From contig CAYFVM010000009.1 of NCBI GenBank assembly GCA_964346725.1, positions 5,027 through 69,026 on the forward strand: a DNA stretch of 64,000 bases. The letters are read 5' to 3'. A program made the translations under genes and the position numbers. Positions 17,682 to 27,372 of this stretch are shown in pieces (within the stretch, counting starts at the first letter, position 1; every line of letters begins with the position of its first letter). The notes beneath the pieces are model-generated. The model saw nothing but the letters and a program-made list of their open reading frames with translations. It was not told the origin of the DNA and ran no database searches. This DNA comes from UBA1715 sp964346725 (lineage in GTDB: Bacteria > Bacteroidota > Bacteroidia > Bacteroidales > UBA1715).

Positions 17682-18416
17682 ATGAAAACAAATGTAAAAG
17701 GTAAATGGGCACTCATTACCGGTGCTAATCGTGGTATTGGATACCGAATCACAAAATTTATGGCTGCGGAAGGTTGTAATCTTGTATTACATAGTAGAAA
17801 TCTTGCTCACACAGCAAAAGTACTTGAAGAAGTAAAGGCTTATGGTGTTGAGGCATATTGCGTAGCAGCAGAACTTTCAAAACCCGAAGAGGTTGAAAAA
17901 ATGATTGCTGAAATTAAATCAAAAGGCACTCAAATTGACATCTTATTCAATGATGCAGCAGTGCAAATAGCATATCGTACTGATTATCTCCAAACTCCGG
18001 TAGAAGACTATACACAAAGTTTTCTTATCAACACGATTGCCCCTATGATGCTTTGCTACGCATTTTTACCAGACATGAAAAAGCGTGGTTTCGGAAGAAT
18101 CATAAACACTACCAGCGGCATACGCAACGAACCTCAACAAGCAGGATATTCGGCAAGTAAAGCTGCTCTAGACAAAGTTACAACTGACTTGGCAGGCACT
18201 GTTGATGGCACTGATGTTATAATAAGCCTTGCCGATCCAGGATGGTGCCGTACCGACCTTGGTGGCGACAAAGCTCCTAACGATCCAGATTCAGTGATAC
18301 CTGGTATTGTATTAGGTGCATTTGTAAACGACAAGAAAAGTGGCAGACTCTTTGGCGCACAAGATTTCAAGGGTCATACCCTAGAACAAGCACTAGAGAA
18401 AGTTTCAAAAAAATAA
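17682..18416 (+). CDS. Short-chain dehydrogenase/reductase
   Basis: Classical SDR of 244 aa. It has the cofactor motif TGANRGIGY, the NDAA structural motif, a catalytic Ser in NTTSGI and the YSASK pair. The loop after the first beta strand (HSRN) suits NADP(H). The C-terminal region DPGWCRTDLGG is typical of carbonyl-reductase-like SDRs. The substrate cannot be named. It is probably monocistronic, with its own promoter and terminator. Confidence 0.88.
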   Translation: MKTNVKGKWALITGANRGIGYRITKFMAAEGCNLVLHSRNLAHTAKVLEEVKAYGVEAYCVAAELSKPEEVEKMIAEIKSKGTQIDILFNDAAVQIAYRTDYLQTPVEDYTQSFLINTIAPMMLCYAFLPDMKKRGFGRIINTTSGIRNEPQQAGYSASKAALDKVTTDLAGTVDGTDVIISLADPGWCRTDLGGDKAPNDPDSVIPGIVLGAFVNDKKSGRLFGAQDFKGHTLEQALEKVSKK

Positions 18417-18432
18417 ACTTCAACTATACTCA

Positions 18433-18468
18433 AAAAAAAAGCTGCATCAAAATGGTGCAGCTTTTTTT
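18433..18468. terminator. Bidirectional terminator between the SDR gene and glgP
   Basis: Stem AAAGCTGCA / TGCAGCTTT with a 9-nt loop, with an A run on the left and a T run on the right. It can stop transcription from the SDR gene (plus) and from the glycogen operon (minus). Confidence 0.88.
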
Positions 18469-18487
18469 ATACATATCTATCTTAATT

Positions 18488-21049
18488 CTAGATCCAACGT
18501 ACGTATGGGAAATCTTGACGATATGGAAGATATTGATTTGACGGAAACATACGAATACCGAAGTTAAATACACCGGCACGATCAGCTAATACGTCTATCT
18601 TATACACAGCCACATTGCCTTCCATTTCTGAGAATTTGAACGGTAGACATTCTACCATTTCTCGTTCTTCTGCTTCGCTTTGTTCTGATAACACAAATTC
18701 GAAGTTGATATCTTCCGGCTTCAAGCCTTGTAAATCAACCTTAACGACACCCTGATATTTTTCGCCAAGTTTGAAGCCTGTTGCCATATTTTTTTCAACG
18801 GAGATAATATTGATTGAATCCCAAATGCTTGAAATTCGTTGTTTCCAATCAACTATCTCATCTACAACTTTGTAATTATCTTTTCTCAATAACGCATTAC
18901 GATCAGCCAACTTAGAATAGTAACGATCTTTGTAATCGTCTATCATTCGTTTGGTTGTGAATGCAGGAGCTATTTCAGCGATACATTTTTTCATGTATTG
19001 AATCCAATCATGAGGAATGCCATCAGCATCATGATTATAGAACAGAGGAACGATTTCACTTTCGAACATTGAATAAATCATTTCCGCATCAAGTTTGTTC
19101 TGTAAATCTTGATTTTGATAGGTACGTTTTTCAGGTAAAGCCCATCCTGCACCAGCACGATATCCTTCACACCACCATCCATCAAGCACACTGAAGTTCA
19201 TTGCACCATTCATTACAGCCTTCATACCAGATGTACCAGATGCTTCCAACGGACGAGTTGGAGTATTCATCCATATATCAACGCCTTGTACCAATTGTTT
19301 TGCAAGGTTCATGTCGTAGTTTTCCAAGAAAACTATCTTACCTAAGAATTCCGGTAATTTAGAAATGCGAACGATTTCTTTAATAATATCTTGTCCCGGT
19401 TTATCTTGTGGGTGAGCCTTTCCAGCAAATAAGAATTGAACTGGATGTTTTGGATTGTTTACAAGTTTGTCTAAACGTTCAAGATTGCTGAACAACAAAT
19501 ATGCACGTTTGTATGTTGCAAAACGACGAGCAAAACCAATTGTTAATGTGTTTTTGTTCAATGTTTGATTAATACGAACCATCTTCTTTGGATCTTCGAA
19601 CTTCTCAGTCCAAGATTTTTGAAGAGATTCTTTTGTGTAATTAATCAATTTTTCACGTTGAGTTTTTCTTATATCCCAAATTTTTTCATCAGGAACACTG
19701 AAAATCTTGTTCCAATATGTCTCATTTGACATATCGCTCAAGAACTCTTCACCGAAAGTTTCTTTATGCAATTCTTGCCAAACCTTTGCAGTCCATGTTC
19801 CGTAGTGAACACCATTCGTTACATAACCAATAGGAGATTCTTCTACAGTGTATCCTGGCCACAAGTTTTTAAACATTTTCTTAGAAACGTCACCATGCAA
19901 ACGGCTTACACCATTAATACCTTGCGAAGTACAGATTGCAAAATGACTCATTGAGAAGAATTCACCTTTATTGTCAGGATACATTCTACCCAAATTCATA
20001 AACTCGTTCCAGCTCATATGCAAACGTTCTGGATATTGACCCAAATACGTCATCATTAAGTCTTCTGGGAATGAATCATGACCAGCAGGAACTGGAGTGT
20101 GAGTTGTGTATAAAGAAGAACCACGAACAATCTCTAATGCTCTAGGGAATGAGCAATTCTCATGTTTGATAAGTTTTCTCAAACGTTCCAAGTTGATAAA
20201 AGCAGCATGTCCTTCGTTGCAGTGGAATAAATCACATTTTTCACCAACAGCTTCAAGTAAACGAACACCACCAATACCTAACAGCAACTCTTGTTTCAAA
20301 CGGTTTTCGTTGTTACCGCCATACAATGCGTGAGTACAACTCTTATCATCATCACGGTTTTCTGAAATATCGGTATCCATCAAATATAATTTGATTCTAC
20401 CAACCTTCACCAACCAAATTTGTGCATGCATCAAACGACCAGGCATACCAACTTGAATCATGACACGATTTCCATTGGCATCTAACACTGGTGAAATTGG
20501 TAATTCTGATTGGTTTTGTGGGTTATAAATTGCTGTTTGAGCTCCATCAATAGAAAGAGTTTGTTTAAAGTAACCATATTTATACAAGAAACCTACAGCC
20601 ACCATATTTGTATTGGTATCACTAGCTTCCTTCAAATAGTCACCTGCCAAAATACCAAGACCTCCAGAAAATATTTTTAATGAGTCATCAAGACCATATT
20701 CCATGCTAAAGTATGCGATTCTTGAAGTATTAGCTTCCGGCTTAACAGCCATATAATCGTTATACTTTTTCAACACATTGTTGTATTTATTAATGAAAGC
20801 TTGATCTTTCTCCAATTTGCTAATTTTTTCAGCACTCATGCCTTTCAATACAGCAATAGGATTTTGTGTTTTTGCCCAAAGTTTTGTATCCATTTCTTGG
20901 AACAATTCCATTGCATCATAATTCCAAGTCCACCAAAGGTTGTGAGCTAAAGTACTTAAATCTTCTAGATTTTTTGGGAATGTTGATTGAACAAATACAC
21001 TTCGCCACTGTGGCTCGTTGTGTCTATTTTGGTTTAAATTCGCCGCCAT
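18488..21049 (-). CDS. glgP: Alpha-glucan (glycogen) phosphorylase
   Basis: Pyridoxal-phosphate enzyme that releases glucose-1-phosphate from glycogen. The 853-aa protein belongs to the alternative bacterial/archaeal phosphorylase type, with the N-terminal domain (LSTLAHNLWWTWN), FSGGLGILAGDYLK, and the PLP-lysine block EASGTSGMKAVMNGAMNFS. The C-terminal part carries the extra beta domain typical of the longer Bacteroidota form. It is the last gene of the glycogen operon, 23 bp after the GH57 gene. Confidence 0.95.
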   Translation of the reverse strand: MAANLNQNRHNEPQWRSVFVQSTFPKNLEDLSTLAHNLWWTWNYDAMELFQEMDTKLWAKTQNPIAVLKGMSAEKISKLEKDQAFINKYNNVLKKYNDYMAVKPEANTSRIAYFSMEYGLDDSLKIFSGGLGILAGDYLKEASDTNTNMVAVGFLYKYGYFKQTLSIDGAQTAIYNPQNQSELPISPVLDANGNRVMIQVGMPGRLMHAQIWLVKVGRIKLYLMDTDISENRDDDKSCTHALYGGNNENRLKQELLLGIGGVRLLEAVGEKCDLFHCNEGHAAFINLERLRKLIKHENCSFPRALEIVRGSSLYTTHTPVPAGHDSFPEDLMMTYLGQYPERLHMSWNEFMNLGRMYPDNKGEFFSMSHFAICTSQGINGVSRLHGDVSKKMFKNLWPGYTVEESPIGYVTNGVHYGTWTAKVWQELHKETFGEEFLSDMSNETYWNKIFSVPDEKIWDIRKTQREKLINYTKESLQKSWTEKFEDPKKMVRINQTLNKNTLTIGFARRFATYKRAYLLFSNLERLDKLVNNPKHPVQFLFAGKAHPQDKPGQDIIKEIVRISKLPEFLGKIVFLENYDMNLAKQLVQGVDIWMNTPTRPLEASGTSGMKAVMNGAMNFSVLDGWWCEGYRAGAGWALPEKRTYQNQDLQNKLDAEMIYSMFESEIVPLFYNHDADGIPHDWIQYMKKCIAEIAPAFTTKRMIDDYKDRYYSKLADRNALLRKDNYKVVDEIVDWKQRISSIWDSINIISVEKNMATGFKLGEKYQGVVKVDLQGLKPEDINFEFVLSEQSEAEEREMVECLPFKFSEMEGNVAVYKIDVLADRAGVFNFGIRMFPSNQYLPYRQDFPYVRWI

Positions 21050-21072
21050 TTATTTTTATTATATTACGTTAA

Positions 21073-22542
21073 TTATTTTTTCTTTGTTTTTGTTACTTTT
21101 TTTGATTCTGCAACTTTTACCTTTTTCTCATCTTTCTTTACTGCCTTTTTTGGAGTTTCCACCTTTTTCGTTGTAACTGTCTTTTTCGTTTCAGCTGTTT
21201 TTTTCGTTGGAGTTGCTTTCACAGAAGCTTTTGCCTTGACTACTTTTTTTGCAGGTTTAACTTCTTGTTTTTTCTTTACTTCTTCCAACTCTTTGAGAAT
21301 TTGAGCATGTTTAGCTATAGCCAACTCCAACTCTTCTTTGGTATATGTTTCAAATTGAGTTGCAAGCGGAATACGATTCACTCGTTCAGCAAAGTCCGAC
21401 AACACATTCATATAATTAATGAACGCCTCATAGGGGGTTTGATATGGACTAACACCAGATTGGTGATTGAAAAATTTGGTACTCATATAGTAGAAATTCT
21501 CGCATGACTGCAATCTGTCCCAATCTTGAGTAATTTTCGGATCATTGACTGCACGAACAAGTCGTTGTATCGAGCAAAGAGTATCAAATGCTTGATGTTG
21601 TAAATTATTTCCTAACCATGCTGAAAGGTCTCTTTCTTCATCGGCGCATGAGGTATATTGTGGAACACTCAACACTGATATTGGTTGAAAGTGTTTGACT
21701 ACTTCCGATGGTGTTGCAAATTCGACACCTTTCGTTTTTATAACCATTGAAATAAATGCAGAGAAGAAATCAAAGATGCCTGATTCCGGACGGTTGAACA
21801 TACCAAATGTTCTATAGTCATAGAATAAATTCACTACATCTTCTTTTTGCAATGAATATACTATCCAGTTGAGATATTTTTCTGCAGATAATGGATATCC
21901 AGACCAATTTTTAGAAGAAAAGCGTAACGTTATATCATCAGTTAGTTTGTAATTACGTATAAGAATTTTGAGACGTGGTTGTTTATCATTACAATACACA
22001 AAATTAGGACTTTTCCAGCCTAATATTTGATCGGCACCTTCTGCCATTACGCCTTGATAGCCCATATTGTATATTTGTTCGCCTAAATAGTCGGAATATA
22101 TTAATCCGGTATTTCTCAAAATCTTAGGTTCTTGTCCGAATAATGAGGCTATTTTATCTGCATTGTTTTTAACTTGAATTGCAAATTCGTCTTGATTGTT
22201 TACAGAAGCTAATGAATGATCATCGGTTTCTACCACAAACTCTACACATCCTGTTTTTGCAAGTTTCTTGAAACTCTCAATAACCTCAGGAGTGTACATT
22301 TCAAATTGTTCCAACGCAACACCGGTAATTGAGAAACTTACCTTGAATGCTTTCTTATATGTATTGATAAGAGAAAGCAACAAGTTGTTCATTGGAATAT
22401 AACAACGTTTTGCAATAGTTAACGCATTTGATTTATTTGAAAAATCATCATAATAATAATGATCATGACCTATGTCAAAAAATCTATAGGTTCTGAGCCT
22501 AAAAGGTTGATGAACCGAAAAATGCAAACATATATTCTTCAT
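21073..22542 (-). CDS. Glycoside hydrolase family 57 protein with a lysine-rich tail
   Basis: A 489-aa cytoplasmic GH57-type protein (ICLHFSVHQPFRLR at the N-terminus, GVALEQFE, ETDDHSL, GYQGVMAEGADQILGW). Family members cut or transfer alpha-glucan chains; in Bacteroides an equivalent gene lies in the same operon and is annotated as alpha-amylase. The last 68 residues (422-489) are unusual: 28 are Lys, mixed with Ala, Val and Thr in short KKxxKK units, resembling a histone-H1-like disordered tail. This tail is not part of the catalytic fold. It lies 6 bp after the GT4 gene. Confidence 0.88.
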   Translation of the reverse strand: MKNICLHFSVHQPFRLRTYRFFDIGHDHYYYDDFSNKSNALTIAKRCYIPMNNLLLSLINTYKKAFKVSFSITGVALEQFEMYTPEVIESFKKLAKTGCVEFVVETDDHSLASVNNQDEFAIQVKNNADKIASLFGQEPKILRNTGLIYSDYLGEQIYNMGYQGVMAEGADQILGWKSPNFVYCNDKQPRLKILIRNYKLTDDITLRFSSKNWSGYPLSAEKYLNWIVYSLQKEDVVNLFYDYRTFGMFNRPESGIFDFFSAFISMVIKTKGVEFATPSEVVKHFQPISVLSVPQYTSCADEERDLSAWLGNNLQHQAFDTLCSIQRLVRAVNDPKITQDWDRLQSCENFYYMSTKFFNHQSGVSPYQTPYEAFINYMNVLSDFAERVNRIPLATQFETYTKEELELAIAKHAQILKELEEVKKKQEVKPAKKVVKAKASVKATPTKKTAETKKTVTTKKVETPKKAVKKDEKKVKVAESKKVTKTKKK

Positions 22543-22548
22543 AACTAA

Positions 22549-23850
22549 CTACTTTTCTGATAAAACTTTATACTCTTCCTTTATTCTCTTAGCGGCATTG
22601 TCCCACTTAAATTTGTCTACCTCTTTCTTTCCATACTCTCTAAACATATTTCCAAGAGCATCATACGAAATGATACCATAAATTGCATCTGCCATTGAGT
22701 CAACATCCCAAAAATCAACCTTGATAGCATGTTGCAATACTTCTGACACTCCTGATTGTTTTGAAATAATAACAGGAACATTCGACCGCATGGCTTCGAG
22801 TGGAGAAATACCGAATGGTTCGGAAACCGATGGCATTACATACACATCGCTTATCGACAACATGTGAATTACATCATCACCACGCAAAAATCCAGTAAAA
22901 AAGAAATTCTTTGAAATACCTAATTCAGCAGCACGCCACATCATTTTTTCTAACATATCGCCACTGCCTGCCATTACAAATTTCACATTCTTTTTACGTT
23001 GTAGCACTTTTGCTGCGGCTTCCAAGAAATATTCAGGTCCTTTTTGATAGGTAATACGGCCTAAAAATGTTACAATTTTATCATCAAAGGTTTTTTCAAA
23101 ATGCAACGATGATTTAGCACCAATTGCTTCTACACCGTTATACACGGTTGTTACTTTTGACTCTGGAACTCCATAATGATTAATTACAATATTTCGTGTT
23201 AAATTACTCACTGTCAACACCTTATCAGCACCATGCATACCCCTCCGTTCCATGTCGTACACAACTTGATTGACGTTCATACCGCTTCGGTCAAATTCCG
23301 TTGCATGAACGTGTACAACTAATGGTTTTCCGGAAATATTTTTTGCAGCTATTCCGGCATCGTACGTCATCCAATCGTGAGCATGGATAACATCAAAATC
23401 GAATTTTTTTGCTATTTCAGATGCAATATATGCGTAACTACTTACTTCTTCCATTAAACCGCCACCATATCCACCTTTAAGATTGATAGTAGTTTTCTGT
23501 CCAATGGCATGATTTTTAAATTGTCGATCTACTGTTACTCGATTGTTAATGATGTCATAATAGTCTTCTTCACTTACATAAGGAATCAAATTAGAGCCTA
23601 TTGTTATATACTGAAGATTTTTTCCGGTGGTAATATCTTCACCGAAATGATATTGATTAACTTTTACTTTAATTGAGTTTGCACCAACAAGTTGCATTTG
23701 GCTTTGATCTTCATCACCATATGCATGAGGAACAACAAAAATAATATCTACTCCTTGACGTAATATTGCTTTTGTCAATCCTGCACATGCAGTTCCAAGA
23801 CCGCCTGAAATATGTGGTGGAAATTCCCACCCAAACATTAATACCTTCAT
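22549..23850 (-). CDS. Glycogen/starch synthase-like glycosyltransferase (GT4 type)
   Basis: A 433-aa GT-B enzyme. The N-terminus FGWEFPPHISGGLGTACAGL is the nucleotide-sugar synthase start, the middle has HAHDWMTYDAG, and the C-terminal donor site has VTFLGRITYQKGPEYF and SVSEPFGISPLEAM. In Bacteroidota this gene lies with the debranching enzyme and acts as the glycogen synthase; the donor is ADP- or UDP-glucose. The preceding gene ends 12 bp upstream. Confidence 0.9.
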   Translation of the reverse strand: MKVLMFGWEFPPHISGGLGTACAGLTKAILRQGVDIIFVVPHAYGDEDQSQMQLVGANSIKVKVNQYHFGEDITTGKNLQYITIGSNLIPYVSEEDYYDIINNRVTVDRQFKNHAIGQKTTINLKGGYGGGLMEEVSSYAYIASEIAKKFDFDVIHAHDWMTYDAGIAAKNISGKPLVVHVHATEFDRSGMNVNQVVYDMERRGMHGADKVLTVSNLTRNIVINHYGVPESKVTTVYNGVEAIGAKSSLHFEKTFDDKIVTFLGRITYQKGPEYFLEAAAKVLQRKKNVKFVMAGSGDMLEKMMWRAAELGISKNFFFTGFLRGDDVIHMLSISDVYVMPSVSEPFGISPLEAMRSNVPVIISKQSGVSEVLQHAIKVDFWDVDSMADAIYGIISYDALGNMFREYGKKEVDKFKWDNAAKRIKEEYKVLSEK

Positions 23851-23862
23851 ATAGTCTCCCCC

Positions 23863-25806
23863 CTAATTTTCCTTTTCAAAATTCTCAATCAACTTGCCAA
23901 TTCGCAATGCAGCAGCTACTGACCATGCTTGTGATATAGCACCACGCGGTGTGTATGGAGGATTTCCATCATACACCTCACCTATAGTACCGATTCCGTA
24001 GTCTTTAACAATTGGTTCTAAGTCGGAATAAATACGTTTAATTTCTGACAAACCTGAACGTCCGTGTAGTTTCAAATATGCTTCGGCATATGGAGCAAGC
24101 AACCACATAAGTACGCCTCCATTGTGATATGCTATATCACGTTCTGTTACCGAACCGGTTACTGTTCCTTTATATTCCTCACTTTTTGGTGACAATGTTC
24201 TAACACCATATGGCGTTACCAATTCTCGTCTTACATGCTCCAATACGGAGTTGCGCTTTTCATCATCCAATGGAGAGAACGGTAATGAAGCTCCAAATAT
24301 TTGACTTGGACGCATTGAAAAATCTTTAACTCCATGTACACATGAATCGGCTAAATATCCTTTTTCGTCGTCCCAGAATGTTTCTTCAAACGATTGTTCT
24401 ATTTTCTTTGGAATATCTTTCCATTTATCTTGGAATGATTTTTTGGTAATTAATTCCAACGTAAAACAAATAGCATTGTACCACAATGCATTTACTTCTA
24501 CTACATATCCCCAGCGTTTTATGATTGGGAAGCCATTAATTTTGGCATCAACCCATGTAAGCGCTTTGTTTTCATTAGGTAAATAAAGTAACCCATTGTC
24601 GTGCATTATCACGTTACCGTTTTCGCCAGACATATAGGTATCCAATATTTCTTCTACCTTCTTTTGGTATAATTTCCGCGTTTGAGCTATATCCTTGGTG
24701 TTCCAATTGTATTGCTGTACCGAACGAATATACCACAATGCGGTATCAATTGACTCAATATTTGAGTGTTCAATATTTCCTTTGTTTTTGTAGACAAATC
24801 CGTTAATGTCGACTGTCATAGTATCAAGCACTGCGCGGCATGTTTCCCAATCGTTTTGAGCCAATGTAAGACCCGGAAGAGAAATCATACTATCGCGCCC
24901 CCAAAGACCTGTCCATGGGAAACTAGCAATAACTTCGCATCCTTTTGGCGATTTATACAAAAACTGACGAGCTGCGTGACGAAGACACTCTTCGAAATTG
25001 TTTTGAGGATCACGATTTTTTATAGATTCACCAAACAATCCCTTAAGTTGCGACGTCTTTATTGGCTCAAGTGCTGCAGAGAATATCACCGATTCTCCTG
25101 TTTTTAAAGAAACTTCAAAAAAACCAGGTGTAAATAAATCTTCTACATTTTCATAACCACGTTCTTGTTCCCTATCGTATGTAAAGTTTCTGTACCAATC
25201 AGGGGCAGTTATGAATTCATTTTTCTTTGATAGCTGCATGTTCAAAGTTGGGAACTTTTCGTACATACAACTTGCAATACCGTTTTCTATTTTGGTATGG
25301 CGAGTATTTGCAACAGTGTTGGCATGAGTTACTTCGTGGACTTTGCGAAATGCCAAAAATGGACGTAGTTGAAGGGTTGCTTTTTCTAATGTTGAACTCA
25401 ATACAGTATAACGAATCAAGAGTGTTTCGGTATTGTCAACCAAATGCACCTCTTTTTGCAAAACTAAACCTCCTACACGATATACGTAGGTAAGAATTGG
25501 TGAATTTTTGCAAGACTCCAAATATTTATATCCAGTAGGAAAAAATTCGTTTCCAAATTTATGTGTTGCTAACTGAAATGGGGTTTTTTCTAGTACAATT
25601 GTCTCGTCTAAAGAAGACAATAAAACATAATTGTCTCCATCAAGTTCTTTCACAGGACAAACAAGCAACCCATGATATTTACGAGTGTTGCAGTTTATAA
25701 TCGTTGAATTGGCGTACGAGCCAGCTTTGTTGGTACGAAGGAATTCACGTTGCAGTGAACTCTGCAAGTCTGTAACCTGCTCACGAGAAAATTCTAAATA
25801 CTCCAT
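23863..25806 (-). CDS. Glycogen debranching enzyme (amylo-alpha-1,6-glucosidase)
   Basis: A 647-aa two-domain enzyme. The N-terminal GDE_N domain (LQREFLRTNKAGSYANSTI, RKYHGLLVCPVKEL) precedes an (alpha/alpha)6 GH133-type catalytic domain with FPWTGLWGRDSMISLPGL, TWVDAKINGFP and the C-terminal RGAISQAWSVAA. It hydrolyses alpha-1,6 branch points left after phosphorolysis. It is the first gene of the operon, so synthesis (GT4) and breakdown (GDE, GH57, GlgP) are co-expressed. Confidence 0.93.
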   Translation of the reverse strand: MEYLEFSREQVTDLQSSLQREFLRTNKAGSYANSTIINCNTRKYHGLLVCPVKELDGDNYVLLSSLDETIVLEKTPFQLATHKFGNEFFPTGYKYLESCKNSPILTYVYRVGGLVLQKEVHLVDNTETLLIRYTVLSSTLEKATLQLRPFLAFRKVHEVTHANTVANTRHTKIENGIASCMYEKFPTLNMQLSKKNEFITAPDWYRNFTYDREQERGYENVEDLFTPGFFEVSLKTGESVIFSAALEPIKTSQLKGLFGESIKNRDPQNNFEECLRHAARQFLYKSPKGCEVIASFPWTGLWGRDSMISLPGLTLAQNDWETCRAVLDTMTVDINGFVYKNKGNIEHSNIESIDTALWYIRSVQQYNWNTKDIAQTRKLYQKKVEEILDTYMSGENGNVIMHDNGLLYLPNENKALTWVDAKINGFPIIKRWGYVVEVNALWYNAICFTLELITKKSFQDKWKDIPKKIEQSFEETFWDDEKGYLADSCVHGVKDFSMRPSQIFGASLPFSPLDDEKRNSVLEHVRRELVTPYGVRTLSPKSEEYKGTVTGSVTERDIAYHNGGVLMWLLAPYAEAYLKLHGRSGLSEIKRIYSDLEPIVKDYGIGTIGEVYDGNPPYTPRGAISQAWSVAAALRIGKLIENFEKEN

Positions 25807-25835
25807 TAACTCAAAAAATCTTATTCAGTCCGATA

Positions 25836-25843
25836 CAAAATTA
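25836..25843 (-). promoter_or_regulatory. Putative -7 box of the glycogen operon (TAATTTTG on minus)
   Basis: Reads TAATTTTG on the minus strand, 30 bp upstream of the debranching enzyme ATG. A clear -33 element is not seen in this AT-rich stretch. Confidence 0.4.
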
Positions 25844-25919
25844 AAAAAAATATTTGCAACTACGGCATGGAAAGAGAACTATTTCAATTTTTAAATTTAG
25901 CGTATAAAGAATTATACAG

Positions 25920-26744
25920 CTATTTTATAGCATTTCCATTTGTATCGATATAGAAAAACTCGTCATCCTTCTCCACCAATGCCATGCCCTTGTAAAACGA
26001 CTCTACATAGCTGTATTGGGCCGGAATAACAAAGACTCCTTTTGAATTAATAAATCCCCATTGATTATTTATTTTCACGGCAGCCAATCCTTCATGAAAC
26101 GGCATTGCTTTTTCATAGTTGCATCCTATTGGTATTGCTCCCAACGTGTCTACATACCCCCACAATTCTCCTTGTTGTGCAAGAGCCAATCCTTCATCTC
26201 CAAATTGACTTAAATTGTCAAAACGACAGGGAACCACAAAGTCTCCTGATACATTCATGTATCCATATTTCCCATTCAAACGAACCATAGCTAGCCCATG
26301 AATATATGGAAAGGCATCTTCATAACGACATTGTACGACATTATCGCCAAAATGATTTATCCATCCCCATTTTCCATTACGCATCACTAACGCCCAATGG
26401 GTTATAGGGTCAAACGATTTTGCTTCTTCAAAAAAATAATAAATACTAAGTTTCCCGGTAGAATCAATATATCCGTATTTTTCTCCTTTTTTCACACGCG
26501 CCATACCATCGCTAAAGTAATCGGCATCGTCGTACAACACATTTATAACGAGAGAACCTTTGGGGTTTATGTAACCCCACTTCCCTTCTTTTGCATCGGC
26601 TTGACGCTGGTTGTGGTAATATAAAATATCGCCAAACTCGCCTTTGTAAACCAACACTCCACCCTCGCACACTACGGGACGTAATTCTTGCGAGGCTGCA
26701 ATCAAAGAAAAAAGAAGCGATATAACGACAAAAAACAGTCTCAC
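25920..26744 (-). CDS. Secreted WG-repeat protein
   Basis: A 274-aa exported protein with an N-terminal signal peptide (LFFVVISLLFSLIAASQ). The mature part is made of about seven WG repeats, recognisable as KWGYINPKG, KYGYIDSTG, KWGWINHFG, KYGYMNVSG, LWGYVDTLG, QWGFINSKG and the last, eroded EFFYIDTNG. WG repeats form beta-rich solenoids, probably for protein binding; no enzymatic residues are apparent. It lies 16 bp after the barrel-protein gene and should be co-transcribed with it. Confidence 0.88.
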   Translation of the reverse strand: MRLFFVVISLLFSLIAASQELRPVVCEGGVLVYKGEFGDILYYHNQRQADAKEGKWGYINPKGSLVINVLYDDADYFSDGMARVKKGEKYGYIDSTGKLSIYYFFEEAKSFDPITHWALVMRNGKWGWINHFGDNVVQCRYEDAFPYIHGLAMVRLNGKYGYMNVSGDFVVPCRFDNLSQFGDEGLALAQQGELWGYVDTLGAIPIGCNYEKAMPFHEGLAAVKINNQWGFINSKGVFVIPAQYSYVESFYKGMALVEKDDEFFYIDTNGNAIK

Positions 26745-26760
26745 GCGTTGTTGTTGTTTT

Positions 26761-27315
26761 CTAAAAATGGATATTCAATCCCAACGCTAACCCATTGGTT
26801 GACAATGAAAAACCTCCACCATTGTTGGTTGAAGCAGGTGCATCAGAATAACGATATCCAACGAAACCAAAATAAGCGGCAACACTGAATCTGTCACTCA
26901 TAATGTATGCAATACCCGGACGAACACCTACGTACGCACTATTTTCGTCGGGTCTCACATTGTTGTCATATTGTTTTATGCTGTAATTAACCCCGAAATC
27001 CGCAAAAAGCACTACCGGTGGCACTATTTTGTATTTGCAACGCAAAAACGGATTGATTCCATATTGATTGCTTTTTTCCGCACCTGCTGATTGATGGGCA
27101 TAATCAAGAGAAATTCCTACGGCCCACAACGAACTGAGATTGTATCCGTATTTTGGTGTGAATTGCATAGACCAATAATCTGCATCTGAATTATTCCATG
27201 CTGAAACCGCACAGCCTACGAAGTGTTTGTTCTCCTTTTTTTCTGTTTCTACTGTTTGTGCCATAGCAGAAGAGGCTGCTATTACCATTATACACACGAA
27301 GATTATCCTTTTCAT
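26761..27315 (-). CDS. Small outer-membrane beta-barrel protein
   Basis: A signal peptide (MKRIIFVCIMVIAASSAMAQ) precedes about 160 residues of alternating aromatic/polar strands (YWSMQFTPKYGY, GISLDYAHQ, FGVNYSIKQY) ending in the Phe-terminated strand LALGLNIHF, typical of an 8-stranded OmpX/OmpW-size barrel. I start at ATG 27315; the 7 codons before it would lie between the promoter and the start. Function is unknown. It is divergent from xerD with a shared promoter region. Confidence 0.8.
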   Translation of the reverse strand: MKRIIFVCIMVIAASSAMAQTVETEKKENKHFVGCAVSAWNNSDADYWSMQFTPKYGYNLSSLWAVGISLDYAHQSAGAEKSNQYGINPFLRCKYKIVPPVVLFADFGVNYSIKQYDNNVRPDENSAYVGVRPGIAYIMSDRFSVAAYFGFVGYRYSDAPASTNNGGGFSLSTNGLALGLNIHF

Positions 27316-27333
27316 TTTATTTACATTTTGCCA

Positions 27334-27341
27334 CAAAGATA
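27334..27341 (-). promoter_or_regulatory. Putative -7 box for the barrel/WG operon (TATCTTTG on minus)
   Basis: Exact TAnnTTTG match on the minus strand, 18 bp before ATG 27315, giving a 5' leader of about a dozen bases. It faces away from the xerD box only 11 bp further on. Confidence 0.55.
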
Positions 27342-27352
27342 GAAGAATTTAT

Positions 27353-27360
27353 TACATTTG
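27353..27360 (+). promoter_or_regulatory. Putative -7 box for xerD (TACATTTG)
   Basis: Exact TAnnTTTG match with TTTG at 27327-27330 as a possible -33 element (22-bp spacing). It is 12 bp before ATG 27373, so the message would be nearly leaderless. Confidence 0.55.
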
Positions 27361-27372
27361 TTAGAAGACAAT

